A stretch of 64,000 nucleotides of DNA from NCBI GenBank assembly GCA_943789295.1, contig CALSTO010000001.1:310001-374000 (forward strand), read 5' to 3'. The stretch comes from MAG-121220-bin8 sp002700465 (GTDB lineage Bacteria; Bacteroidota; Bacteroidia; Flavobacteriales; Flavobacteriaceae). The notes below the pieces were generated by a model. That model made no database searches. It saw nothing but the letters and a program-made list of their open reading frames with translations, and was not told the DNA's origin. The position numbers were made by a program, and so were the translations under genes. Below are positions 43,827 to 51,556 of this stretch, piece by piece (the first letter of the stretch is position 1; each line of letters starts with the position of its first letter).

Positions 43827-45032
43827 TTAAAAAGCAACTTCTACTTGATTTCTTAAAATATCTTCAATGTTTTCTCTTTTTCTTATTTCAATTGCCTTGT
43901 TGTTTAATAAAAGAATTTCCGACGGTTTATATCTAGAATTGTAATTACTGGCCATTGTAAAGCAATAGGCTCCTGCGTTTTTAAAGCATAAAACATCTCC
44001 TTCGTTTATTCTAGATATTCTTTTGTTGTTTGCAAAAGTATCCGTTTCGCATATGTATCCAACAACTGAATAAAACCTTTCGTTATCATTCGGATTAGAA
44101 ATGTTTTTAATATCATGATTTGATCCGTACATCATTGGTCTTACAAAGTGATTAAAGCCAGAATCTACTTGAGCAAAAACTGTTGAAGTGGTTTGTTTTA
44201 TAGAATTCACTGAGCATAAAAAATTACCTGCTTCACTGACTAAAAATTTGCCGGGTTCAAAAGCTAATGTTAATTCTTTCCCATAATCGTTGCAAAAATC
44301 GTTAAATCTTTTTGATAGTTTTTTTCCTAATTCTTCAATGTTTGTTTCGTTATCACCTTGAGAGTAAGGTACTTTGAATCCACTACCAAAATCGATGAAC
44401 TCCAAATCTTTGAATTTAGAGGCTGTCTCAAATAAAATTTCTGCTGCATGAATAAATACTTCTATGTCTAAAATGTCACTTCCAGTATGCATGTGAATTC
44501 CATTTACTTTTATGTTGGTATTTTTTATTATTCTTAATAGTAATGGAATTTGATGTATACTTATCCCAAACTTAGAATCAATATGCCCAACAGAAATTTT
44601 GTTATTTCCTCCAGCCATAACATGAGGGTTGATTCTAATACATATAGGTATGTCTGGATTTAAGCCTCCAAATTGTTCTAAAACACTAAGGTTGTCTATG
44701 TTTATATTTACGCCCATTTCAGAAACTTTTTGAATTTCTTCAACTGAAACTCCATTAGGTGTGTAAATTATTTTTTCTGGGTTAAATCCTGCTTTAAGAC
44801 CAATCATAACTTCTTGAATTGAAACCGTGTCAATTCCTGCACCGAGTTGATTTATATATTTTAAAATTGAAATATTAGATAATGCTTTTACAGCATAATT
44901 TATTCTTAAGTTTCTAACCTCTTTAAACGAGTTAATAAGTCTTTCGTATTGACTCTTGATCTTAGATGCATCATATACATAAGTTGGTGTTCCAAATTTT
45001 TTTGATATCTCTAGCAAGGTTGAATTTTTCAT
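43827..45032 (-). CDS. lysA: Diaminopimelate decarboxylase
   Basis: A 401-residue PLP enzyme of fold type III that makes lysine from meso-diaminopimelate. PLP Lys49 lies in NYAVKALSN, HMHTGSDI is the conserved His region, EPGKFLVSEAG binds phosphate, and a Cys in VGYICETDTFA completes the active site. The same pathway is represented by dapD at 53532-54338. A TAGATTTG box ends four bases before the ATG. Confidence 0.96.
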   Translation of the reverse strand: MKNSTLLEISKKFGTPTYVYDASKIKSQYERLINSFKEVRNLRINYAVKALSNISILKYINQLGAGIDTVSIQEVMIGLKAGFNPEKIIYTPNGVSVEEIQKVSEMGVNINIDNLSVLEQFGGLNPDIPICIRINPHVMAGGNNKISVGHIDSKFGISIHQIPLLLRIIKNTNIKVNGIHMHTGSDILDIEVFIHAAEILFETASKFKDLEFIDFGSGFKVPYSQGDNETNIEELGKKLSKRFNDFCNDYGKELTLAFEPGKFLVSEAGNFLCSVNSIKQTTSTVFAQVDSGFNHFVRPMMYGSNHDIKNISNPNDNERFYSVVGYICETDTFANNKRISRINEGDVLCFKNAGAYCFTMASNYNSRYKPSEILLLNNKAIEIRKRENIEDILRNQVEVAF

Positions 45033-45036
45033 TTTG

Positions 45037-45044
45037 CAAATCTA
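45037..45044 (-). promoter_or_regulatory. -7 promoter box (TAGATTTG) abutting the lysA start codon
   Basis: A perfect TAnnTTTG on the minus strand, four bases (caaa) before the lysA ATG, implying a leaderless or nearly leaderless mRNA. Confidence 0.45.
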
Positions 45045-45060
45045 TATTAAGTTTATTCGG

Positions 45061-45090
45061 TTTTATAATAAAATTAAATTTATTATAAAA
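45061..45090. repeat. 12-bp inverted repeat in the lysA-sucC divergent region
   Basis: Perfect arms TTTTATAATAAA (45061-45072) and its complement (45079-45090) with a 6-base spacer. A smaller inverted repeat, GTTATA / TATAAC, follows at 45103-45116. Both lie upstream of the lysA -7 box and could be operators or chance AT-rich palindromes. Confidence 0.5.
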
Positions 45091-45159
45091 ATAAAACAAT
45101 TTGTTATATTTATAACATTATTTAGTTACTTACATCTGTTATTCTTGGTCATATTCTAT

Positions 45160-45167
45160 TATATTTG
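45160..45167 (+). promoter_or_regulatory. Putative -7 promoter box (TATATTTG) for sucC
   Basis: A perfect TAnnTTTG, 20 bases before the sucC ATG. No TTTG lies at the expected -33 distance. Confidence 0.5.
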
Positions 45168-45187
45168 CTTGAAATAAATTATTAATT

Positions 45188-46378
45188 ATGAATTTACACG
45201 AGTATCAGGGAAAGGAAATTTTAGCTCAACATGGAGTTAATGTTCAAAGAGGTGTTGTTCTTGATGATTTAAATGAAATTGAAAATGTTTCAAAGAAGCT
45301 TGTTGAAGAAACAGGTACAGATTGGTTTGTTGTCAAGGCCCAGATTCATGCTGGTGGAAGGGGTAAAGGTGGTGGAGTAAAGATTGCAAAGAGTAAGGAT
45401 GACTTAAAAGATGTTGTTTCTAGCATTTTAGGTATGAATTTAATAACTCCTCAAACATCAAAAGAAGGTAAGTTAGTTAGAAAAGTTTTAATTGCAGAAG
45501 ATGTTTATTACCCTGGCGAATCTGAAACTGAAGAGTTTTATGTTTCAATTTTATTAAATAGAAAAACAGGTAAAAACATGATTATGTATTCAACCGAGGG
45601 TGGCGTGGATATTGAGTCTGTTGCGGAAAAAACACCTGAACTAATTTTTTATGAAGACATAGATCCTCTTTTGGGTATAGTCCCTTTTCAAGCTAGAAAA
45701 ATTGCTTTTAATTTAGGTTTGTCTGGAAAATCATTTAAGGAAATGGTTAAATTCATTTCTCTTTTATATAAATCTTATGTTTCCTCAGATTCATCCTTGT
45801 TTGAGATTAACCCTGTTTTAAAAACATCAGACAATAAAATAATGGCAGTCGATGCTAAAGTTACTTTGGATGACAATGCTTTATTCAGGCATAATGATTA
45901 TTCTAAATGGAGAGATTTAAAAGAAGAGAATCCGGTTGAAGTAGAAGCTAGAGAATTAGGATTAAATTATGTTGATTTGGACGGTAATGTTGGGTGTATG
46001 GTTAACGGAGCCGGATTAGCTATGGCTACAATGGATTTAATTAAGCAATCCGGAGGTGATCCTGCTAATTTTCTCGATGTTGGAGGGACAGCTGATGCAA
46101 AGCGAGTCGAAGCTGCTTTTAGATTGATTTTGAAAGATCCTAACGTTAAAGCTATATTGGTAAATATATTCGGAGGAATTGTTAGGTGCGATAGAGTGGC
46201 TCAGGGTATTGTTGATGCTTATAATAATTTAAAAAACATCAGTGTACCTATAATTGTTAGACTGCAAGGTACAAATGCTGAAATAGCTAAAGAGATTATA
46301 GATAACTGTGATTTCAAAGTATACAGCGCTACTGAATTTCAAGAAGCAGCTGACAAGATTCAGGAAGTGCTCTACTAA
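45188..46378 (+). CDS. sucC: Succinate-CoA ligase (ADP-forming) subunit beta
   Basis: A 396-residue ATP-grasp subunit. It starts MNLHEYQGKEILAQHGVNVQ, includes VKAQIHAGGRGKGGGVKIAK (nucleotide loop) and ends with the CoA-ligase domain (GGDPANFLDVGG, NIFGGIVRCD). It works in the TCA cycle. The alpha subunit gene sucD is not adjacent; in Flavobacteriia the two genes are usually separate. The start context is AATTATG without a Shine-Dalgarno sequence. Confidence 0.97.
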   Translation: MNLHEYQGKEILAQHGVNVQRGVVLDDLNEIENVSKKLVEETGTDWFVVKAQIHAGGRGKGGGVKIAKSKDDLKDVVSSILGMNLITPQTSKEGKLVRKVLIAEDVYYPGESETEEFYVSILLNRKTGKNMIMYSTEGGVDIESVAEKTPELIFYEDIDPLLGIVPFQARKIAFNLGLSGKSFKEMVKFISLLYKSYVSSDSSLFEINPVLKTSDNKIMAVDAKVTLDDNALFRHNDYSKWRDLKEENPVEVEARELGLNYVDLDGNVGCMVNGAGLAMATMDLIKQSGGDPANFLDVGGTADAKRVEAAFRLILKDPNVKAILVNIFGGIVRCDRVAQGIVDAYNNLKNISVPIIVRLQGTNAEIAKEIIDNCDFKVYSATEFQEAADKIQEVLY

Positions 46379-46380
46379 AC

Positions 46381-46393
46381 TGACATAATGTCA
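46381..46393. promoter_or_regulatory. Operator-like palindrome TGACAT-A-ATGTCA upstream of hsp20 (copy 1)
   Basis: A perfect palindrome with 6-bp arms and one central base, directly after the sucC stop. A second copy begins 32 bases downstream, about three DNA turns, so both would lie on the same face of the helix. Confidence 0.55.
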
Positions 46394-46412
46394 TTAATTA
46401 ATATGTTTTAAA

Positions 46413-46425
46413 TGACATAATGTCT
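46413..46425. promoter_or_regulatory. Operator-like palindrome TGACAT-A-ATGTCT upstream of hsp20 (copy 2)
   Basis: Same element as copy 1 with one changed outer base. It lies 22 bases upstream of the hsp20 -33 box. Confidence 0.55.
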
Positions 46426-46447
46426 ATTATTTTTAAATGGCATTTAT

Positions 46448-46476
46448 TTTGTTCTTTAAAAGAATATAAATATTTG
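46448..46476 (+). promoter_or_regulatory. Promoter of hsp20 (TTTG, 17 bases, AATATTTG)
   Basis: TTTG (46448-46451) and AATATTTG (46469-46476; one base off the -7 consensus) are 17 bases apart, 21 bases before ATG 46498. Confidence 0.5.
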
Positions 46477-46497
46477 TTTAATTTAAAAATAAAAACT

Positions 46498-46917
46498 ATG
46501 AATTTAATAAAAAAACAATCCAATTTTTTACCCTTTGTCTTTGATGATTTCTTTAGAAACACATGGGATATTTTACCTAATAATAGTGGAAACAATCCAG
46601 CGACTAATATTATCGAAAATGATAAAGAGTTTATTTTAGAATTTTCAATTCCAGGAAAAGATAATCTTGATTTTGAAATAGAACTTGATAATCGAATTTT
46701 ATCATTAAGTTTAAAAAAGTCTGACTCTGACTCTAATGATAATTATATGTTGCAGCAATTTAATTTTTCTTCTTTCAATAAATCTTATGAACTACCAATT
46801 TCAATTGATTTAACTAAAATAGAATCATTTTATAGAAATGGTATTTTGAAAGTAAATCTTCCAAAAAGAAAAGAATTTCATAAACAAGCTAAAAAAATTA
46901 TTTCAGTCAAAAAATAA
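46498..46917 (+). CDS. Small heat shock protein (Hsp20/alpha-crystallin)
   Basis: A 139-residue protein counted from ATG 46498 (MNLIKKQSNFLPFVFDDFF). An in-frame ATG 78 bases upstream is rejected because it lies before the promoter. The alpha-crystallin domain covers about 38-130, with ATNIIENDKEFILEFSIPG, a beta-strand core and the C-terminal YRNGILKVNLPKRKE segment (the G-x-L element of the last strands). It holds unfolding proteins. Two TGACAT-A-ATGTCA elements upstream suggest stress control by an unknown regulator. Confidence 0.93.
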   Translation: MNLIKKQSNFLPFVFDDFFRNTWDILPNNSGNNPATNIIENDKEFILEFSIPGKDNLDFEIELDNRILSLSLKKSDSDSNDNYMLQQFNFSSFNKSYELPISIDLTKIESFYRNGILKVNLPKRKEFHKQAKKIISVKK

Positions 46918-46921
46918 TTTA

Positions 46922-46959
46922 AATGAAGAGGGGTGTTTTCCCCTCTTCATTATTTTTTT
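46922..46959. terminator. Bidirectional terminator between hsp20 and uvrB
   Basis: A perfect 12-bp stem AATGAAGAGGGG with its complement (46922-46933 with 46940-46951, loop of 6) and T7 at 46953-46959 on the plus strand. The reverse side is also followed by T-rich sequence. It is the strongest terminator in the window. Confidence 0.9.
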
Positions 46960-48929
46960 AATTCCTTTATCAAATCTCTAATTCTTGCAGCTTCTATGAA
47001 ATTTAAAGCTTTAGCTGCAGTTTCCATTTCTTTTCTTAATGAATTTATTTCTTTTGTTTTTTCTGCTTTAGACATTTTTGTTTTATCTCTAATTAATTGA
47101 TGGCTATTTTTAATTTTATTTAGATCAATTTGTTGAGAATCATTTACAAAAACGTCTTTAATTTTAGTCTTAAGTGGGGTTGGAGTTATATTATTTAAAA
47201 TATTAAATTCTTTTTGTTTACTTCTTCTATAATTTGTTTCATCAATAGTTTTTTTCATACTATTAGTAACTTTATCAGCATAAAAAATTGCTTTACCATT
47301 TATATTTCTAGCAGCTCTTCCAATTGTTTGAGTTAAAGATCTATGACTTCTTAGAAAACCTTCTTTGTCGGCATCTATAATAGCTACTAGTGATACTTCT
47401 GGAAGATCAAGTCCTTCTCTAAGTAGATTAACTCCAACTAATACATCAAATAATCCTTTTCTTAGTCCCTGCATGATTTCTACTCTTTCTAAAGTGTCAA
47501 TGTCACTATGTATATATCTTGATCTTACATCGATATTATTTAGATATTTAGTCAATTCTTCTGCCATTCGTTTAGTTAATGTAGTAACGAGAATTCTTTC
47601 GTCTTTTTCAACACGAATTTGTATTTCATTAATTAAATCGTCTATTTGATTTTTACTTTCTCTAACTTCAATAATTGGATCTAATAATCCAGTGGGTCTT
47701 ATTATCTGCTCAGTATAAATCCCTTCAGTTTTTTCAAGCTCATAGTCAGACGGAGTTGCACTGACATAAATTACTTGATTTTGTACAAATTCAAATTCTT
47801 CATATTTTAAAGGCCTATTATCCATTGCTGCTGGAAGCCTAAATCCGTATTCAACTAAATTTTCCTTTCTACTTCTATCCCCTCCATACATAGCTCGTAC
47901 TTGAGATAGTGTAACGTGACTTTCATCAACTATCATAAGATAATCCTCTGGAAAATAGTCGAGTAAGCAAAAAGGTCTTGTTCCAGGAGATCTCTTATCT
48001 ATATATCTAGAATAATTTTCTATTCCAGAACAATATCCAAGTTCTTGTATCATTTCTAGGTCAAAGTTTGTTCTTTCCTCTAATCTTTTTGCTTCAAGAA
48101 ATTTACCAATCTCTTTAAAGTATTCAATTTGATTTTTTAAATCAAACCTTATTTCGTTCATAGCATTTTGCAATACATCAGGTGAAGTTGCAAACATATT
48201 GGCTGGATAAATATTTAACTTGTCAATTGATTCAATAGTTTTTTTTGTTAGTGGATCAAAAATTTCAATTAATTCAATCTCGTCACCAAAAAAATGAACT
48301 TTGAAACAACGATCTGCATAGCTTGGATAAATATCAACAATATCTCCAGACACTTTGAATGATCCACTTATTAGTTCTATTGTTGTTCTAGAGTAAAGAC
48401 TTTGAACTAATTTATGTAAAAATTTTGTTCGTGATATTTTTTGATTTTTTTCAATAGAAATTATATTTTTTTTGAATTCAACTGGATTTCCAATTCCATA
48501 TAAGCACGACACTGAGGCTACAACTATGACGTCTCTTCTGCCAGATAATAATGATGAAGTTGTACTTAATCGTAATTTTTCAATATTTTCATTAATGGAT
48601 AAATCCTTCTCAATGTAAGTACCACTTACTGGTAAATATGCTTCTGGTTGGTAATAGTCATAATATGAAACAAAATATTCAACTGAGTTTGAAGGAAAAT
48701 AGTCTTTAAATTCTGAGTAAAGTTGAGCAGCTAAAGTTTTATTATGAGCAAGAACAAGAGTTGGCTTATCTATTTTATTTATAACATTGGCAACTGTAAA
48801 GGTTTTACCAGATCCCGTAACTCCTTTAAGAGTTTGAAACTTAGTATTTTCTTTTAAACCTTCAACAAGCTGATCAATAGCTTGTGGTTGATCTCCAGTG
48901 GGTTTATATTCTGACTCTAGCTTAAACAA
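46950..48929 (-). CDS. uvrB: Excinuclease ABC subunit UvrB
   Basis: A 659-residue DNA repair helicase starting at TTG (MFKLESEYKPTGDQPQAI). Walker A is GVTGSGKTFTVAN, YYDYYQPEAYLP is the beta-hairpin region that probes damage, DESHV is motif II, and the C-terminus has helicase motifs (GLDLPEVSLVAI, QTIGRAARN) and a UVR domain (EMETAAKALNFIEAARIRDL). It works with UvrA and UvrC in nucleotide excision repair. A TAAATTTG box lies 17 bases before the start. Confidence 0.98.
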   Translation of the reverse strand: MFKLESEYKPTGDQPQAIDQLVEGLKENTKFQTLKGVTGSGKTFTVANVINKIDKPTLVLAHNKTLAAQLYSEFKDYFPSNSVEYFVSYYDYYQPEAYLPVSGTYIEKDLSINENIEKLRLSTTSSLLSGRRDVIVVASVSCLYGIGNPVEFKKNIISIEKNQKISRTKFLHKLVQSLYSRTTIELISGSFKVSGDIVDIYPSYADRCFKVHFFGDEIELIEIFDPLTKKTIESIDKLNIYPANMFATSPDVLQNAMNEIRFDLKNQIEYFKEIGKFLEAKRLEERTNFDLEMIQELGYCSGIENYSRYIDKRSPGTRPFCLLDYFPEDYLMIVDESHVTLSQVRAMYGGDRSRKENLVEYGFRLPAAMDNRPLKYEEFEFVQNQVIYVSATPSDYELEKTEGIYTEQIIRPTGLLDPIIEVRESKNQIDDLINEIQIRVEKDERILVTTLTKRMAEELTKYLNNIDVRSRYIHSDIDTLERVEIMQGLRKGLFDVLVGVNLLREGLDLPEVSLVAIIDADKEGFLRSHRSLTQTIGRAARNINGKAIFYADKVTNSMKKTIDETNYRRSKQKEFNILNNITPTPLKTKIKDVFVNDSQQIDLNKIKNSHQLIRDKTKMSKAEKTKEINSLRKEMETAAKALNFIEAARIRDLIKELKK

Positions 48930-48946
48930 GTATATTTATATTATTT

Positions 48947-48954
48947 CAAATTTA
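48947..48954 (-). promoter_or_regulatory. Putative -7 promoter box (TAAATTTG) for uvrB
   Basis: A perfect TAnnTTTG on the minus strand, 17 bases before the TTG start of uvrB. Confidence 0.5.
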
Positions 48955-49017
48955 CAATAATAAGTCTCTAATAGATAATTCTTACTTTTATATTATTAAG
49001 TATCATTATTAAAAATT

Positions 49018-50079
49018 ATGACTGAAAAATTAATGTCAAAAAAAAAACCTTTTTTTCCTATCAATGATAGATTAAATGAGTATTTATCTGAATATAATAG
49101 AAATTTAAAAATCCCTGTATTCTATGAAGATTTAAAAAGATTTTCAGGTTCAGTTTCAGTTTATAATAAAAACGATAAAGACACACTTTGGGTCAGAGTT
49201 TTTTATTCAGAATCTGAAAGAAAAGAAATTGATTTGTCTTTAAAAAAAGTTTATAATTTATTACATTCAGATGGAAGTGAATCTAATATTAATTTTTTAA
49301 ATATTGATGCTATTGACTATTGTACTTTTGGTAATTCTAAACCTTTTAGAATTAAAATTAGAAATACGTTAAACGATAATTTTACATATTTCTATGTAAA
49401 AAAAGCAGATGCCTCAAGAGTTTATGGTCTAGAACTAGAGAATTTGCTTTCACCTTATAATTTAAATTTTCTTATTAATAGAGATACTTTAATTGAGGAA
49501 CATGTTGCTGGAATACCTGGAGATGAATTTTTTGAAGAACATCTTAATAAATGTAATAATTCTGAAAAATCTCAGATTGCAAAAGAATTTGTGAAATTTA
49601 ATGAAAGGTGTATGATTAGGCTATTGGGAGATATGCGTTCTTATAATTACGTGATAATACCAACTCACGATTTTGATCAAGTCATTTATAAAATTCGAGC
49701 AATTGATTTTGATCAACAATGCCACGAAGGAAATTTAAAAGTATATAGGCCACAGTTTTTCAAAGAAAATAAACCTATTATGAATCTTGTTAAAGAAAAA
49801 CTTGATTCAAGTTCTGTTGATCAATATAAAATTGAGGAAAGATCAATTATAGCTAAACGAATTTTAAGTTCAGAAAGTAGAACAAAAAAAATAATAGAAT
49901 GTATGAGTTGCGATAAAATCTCGTCAAAAGAAAATATATTATTATTATCAACTCAAATTTTTAAACTAACAAAAGATAAAAATTTTAATAGTACTAAAAA
50001 TATGGGTCAAATTATTAGAGCTTCTTTTAATTATGTTTTGAAAAATTATGAAAATCATGAAATGCTAAGTGTTAATTAG
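49018..50079 (+). CDS. Unrecognised protein with kinase-like (APH-type) motifs
   Basis: A 353-residue cytoplasmic protein I cannot place in a named family. Several features resemble the aminoglycoside-phosphotransferase/protein-kinase fold: a Lys pair in TYFYVKKADASR (128-129), an acidic helix after it (GLELENL, 138-144), a hinge-like IEEHVAGIPGD (159-169), a catalytic-loop-like LLGDMRSYN with Asp205 and Asn210 (the D-x4-N spacing of kinases), and a metal-binding-like AIDFD with Asp230. The N-terminal 110 residues and the C-terminal 110 residues are unassigned. It stands alone between uvrB (divergent) and a convergent gene that it overlaps by four bases. Kinase activity is inference only. Confidence 0.7.
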   Translation: MTEKLMSKKKPFFPINDRLNEYLSEYNRNLKIPVFYEDLKRFSGSVSVYNKNDKDTLWVRVFYSESERKEIDLSLKKVYNLLHSDGSESNINFLNIDAIDYCTFGNSKPFRIKIRNTLNDNFTYFYVKKADASRVYGLELENLLSPYNLNFLINRDTLIEEHVAGIPGDEFFEEHLNKCNNSEKSQIAKEFVKFNERCMIRLLGDMRSYNYVIIPTHDFDQVIYKIRAIDFDQQCHEGNLKVYRPQFFKENKPIMNLVKEKLDSSSVDQYKIEERSIIAKRILSSESRTKKIIECMSCDKISSKENILLLSTQIFKLTKDKNFNSTKNMGQIIRASFNYVLKNYENHEMLSVN

Positions 50080-50549
50080 TAAAACTGATAAGGGTCCTCT
50101 TCTTCAAAATTATCCTCAAGATATTCATCATTTTTATCATCTATAAATAACTTTTCTGGTGCTTCTTTTGGTATATCTCCAATTGAAAAAATTGTTTGAG
50201 GATAATGACTAGACTTGTTTTCATCATTTGTTTCTACAACCTCAATAAAAAATGTCCATAACTTTAAGAAATCATATACATAAATAAAGTTTTTTTGATT
50301 CTCATTAATTATTGAGCTTAATATTTGATCTTTCATTACTTTTTCTTGTCCGAAACTTTCAAATGTTAATTCTTCTCCTTGTTTCCATTCAGAGTCACTT
50401 AAATAAAAGGAAGCCATTTCATTTCCTTCAAATTTAAATGCATTTACAATTGCAAAATGTAAATCTTCAAAAGTATTTAAAGATTTAATTTCTAAATCCC
50501 TTAAAACATCTTCCTTAGTATCAAGTATTATTCTTAATCTGTAAATCAT
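50076..50549 (-). CDS. Plasmid pRiA4b ORF-3-like family protein
   Basis: A 157-residue acidic protein. The N-terminus YRLRIILDTKEDVLRDLEIK followed by TFEDLHFAIVNAF and FYLSDSEWKQGEELTFESF matches the pRiA4b ORF-3 family by eye. The C-terminus is a Glu/Asp-rich tail (KNDEYLEDNFEEEDPYQFY). Function is unknown, although homologues sometimes occur with mobile elements; no such element is seen here. It overlaps the ctaA stop by four bases and is probably the last gene of the dapD-sua5-cca-ctaA run. Confidence 0.8.
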   Translation of the reverse strand: MIYRLRIILDTKEDVLRDLEIKSLNTFEDLHFAIVNAFKFEGNEMASFYLSDSEWKQGEELTFESFGQEKVMKDQILSSIINENQKNFIYVYDFLKLWTFFIEVVETNDENKSSHYPQTIFSIGDIPKEAPEKLFIDDKNDEYLEDNFEEEDPYQFY

Positions 50550-51556
50550 TTATGCTTAATTATAAAAAATAAACTCCAGTAAAATTGACATCCAAATAAA
50601 ATTGTTGCTAGAAATAAGTGCAAAGGCTGGCTAAAAATGGGAAAATCTCCGTAATACATTATAATTCCTAATAAAATTTCTAATAATATTACAAAACAAA
50701 TCAGTGAAATAGTTTTTAAATTATATGATTTTTTGAATGCATAATAAAATAGATAAACATTAATAAAAAACACTGATAGTGAAAATGTTCTGTGAAAATA
50801 AAAATAAAAATCCGGGGACTTAAGCCAAAGTTCTTTGTTTAATGAGAGTTCGTATTGAATATCAATAAATTCTCTTACTTGTGTCCCTGTAATTACTTGA
50901 ATCAAACTTAAGATTATTGAGATTATTATTAAATATTTTATTTTTCTATCGTTTATATAGTCATCTTTTTTTCTAGAATAGTATATTAAATAAATAATTA
51001 ATGCTACTATAACAAGTGCCATTAGCATGTGAACAGTTATTTTATAGGGTGCTAAATTTGAATCAACTACTAATTTTCCAAGCCACGCTTGAAACCCCAT
51101 TCCTAAAACTACAAGCAATGTAATTAATGTAATATTTTTATTTTCTTTCCAATATTTTAAAGATAATAGTAACATTAGCAATGTGAAAACACCTGCCACA
51201 GCTCCTATTAATCTATTAATAAATTCAATCCATGTATGAACAGGATCATAAGTCACATAATTGTGTTTTTCATATAAATCCCAATCGTTGAGATTTATTT
51301 TTTCACTTGATCTAAAGTCAAGTTTAGCAGTGTAAAGCTTTTCACTATTTAAAATAATCATTTGATTGGTCTTGTAATCATGATTAGCTTTAAACAGTAA
51401 TTCACTTTCTTCAGAGGGTGGAATATAATATCCAAAACATTTTGGCCAGTCTGGACATCCCATTCCACTTCCAGTCATTCTCACTAAAGATCCAGCTAAA
51501 ATTACTAGGTAAACTAAAACCAGACTGATTTTAGATATTTTGATAAAATTATTCAA
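50546..51556 (-). CDS. ctaA: Heme A synthase (COX15/CtaA family)
   Basis: A 336-residue membrane protein with about eight helices, starting at TTG. The N-terminal SLVRMTGSGMGCPDWPKCFG segment, with its Cys pair, and histidines in WIEFINRLIG, KITVHM, HRTFS and PLHLF (heme ligands) identify heme A synthase. It oxidises heme O for cytochrome c oxidase, implying aerobic respiration. The start lies 8 bases inside the end of the cca gene. Confidence 0.92.
   Translation of the reverse strand: MNNFIKISKISLVLVYLVILAGSLVRMTGSGMGCPDWPKCFGYYIPPSEESELLFKANHDYKTNQMIILNSEKLYTAKLDFRSSEKINLNDWDLYEKHNYVTYDPVHTWIEFINRLIGAVAGVFTLLMLLLSLKYWKENKNITLITLLVVLGMGFQAWLGKLVVDSNLAPYKITVHMLMALVIVALIIYLIYYSRKKDDYINDRKIKYLIIISIILSLIQVITGTQVREFIDIQYELSLNKELWLKSPDFYFYFHRTFSLSVFFINVYLFYYAFKKSYNLKTISLICFVILLEILLGIIMYYGDFPIFSQPLHLFLATILFGCQFYWSLFFIIKHK

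Noticed and set aside
46381..46425. Terminator for sucC
   Set aside because: The palindromes have one-base centres and no T tract, so they fit protein-binding sites better than RNA hairpins.
46420..46497. N-terminal extension of Hsp20 from an upstream ATG
   Set aside because: The extension covers the promoter elements and has no similarity to Hsp20 N-termini; ATG 46498 fits the family.
50076..50549. pRiA4b ORF-3 homologue as a sign of a mobile element
   Set aside because: The gene is embedded in a coherent chromosomal run, with matching composition and no flanking repeats.
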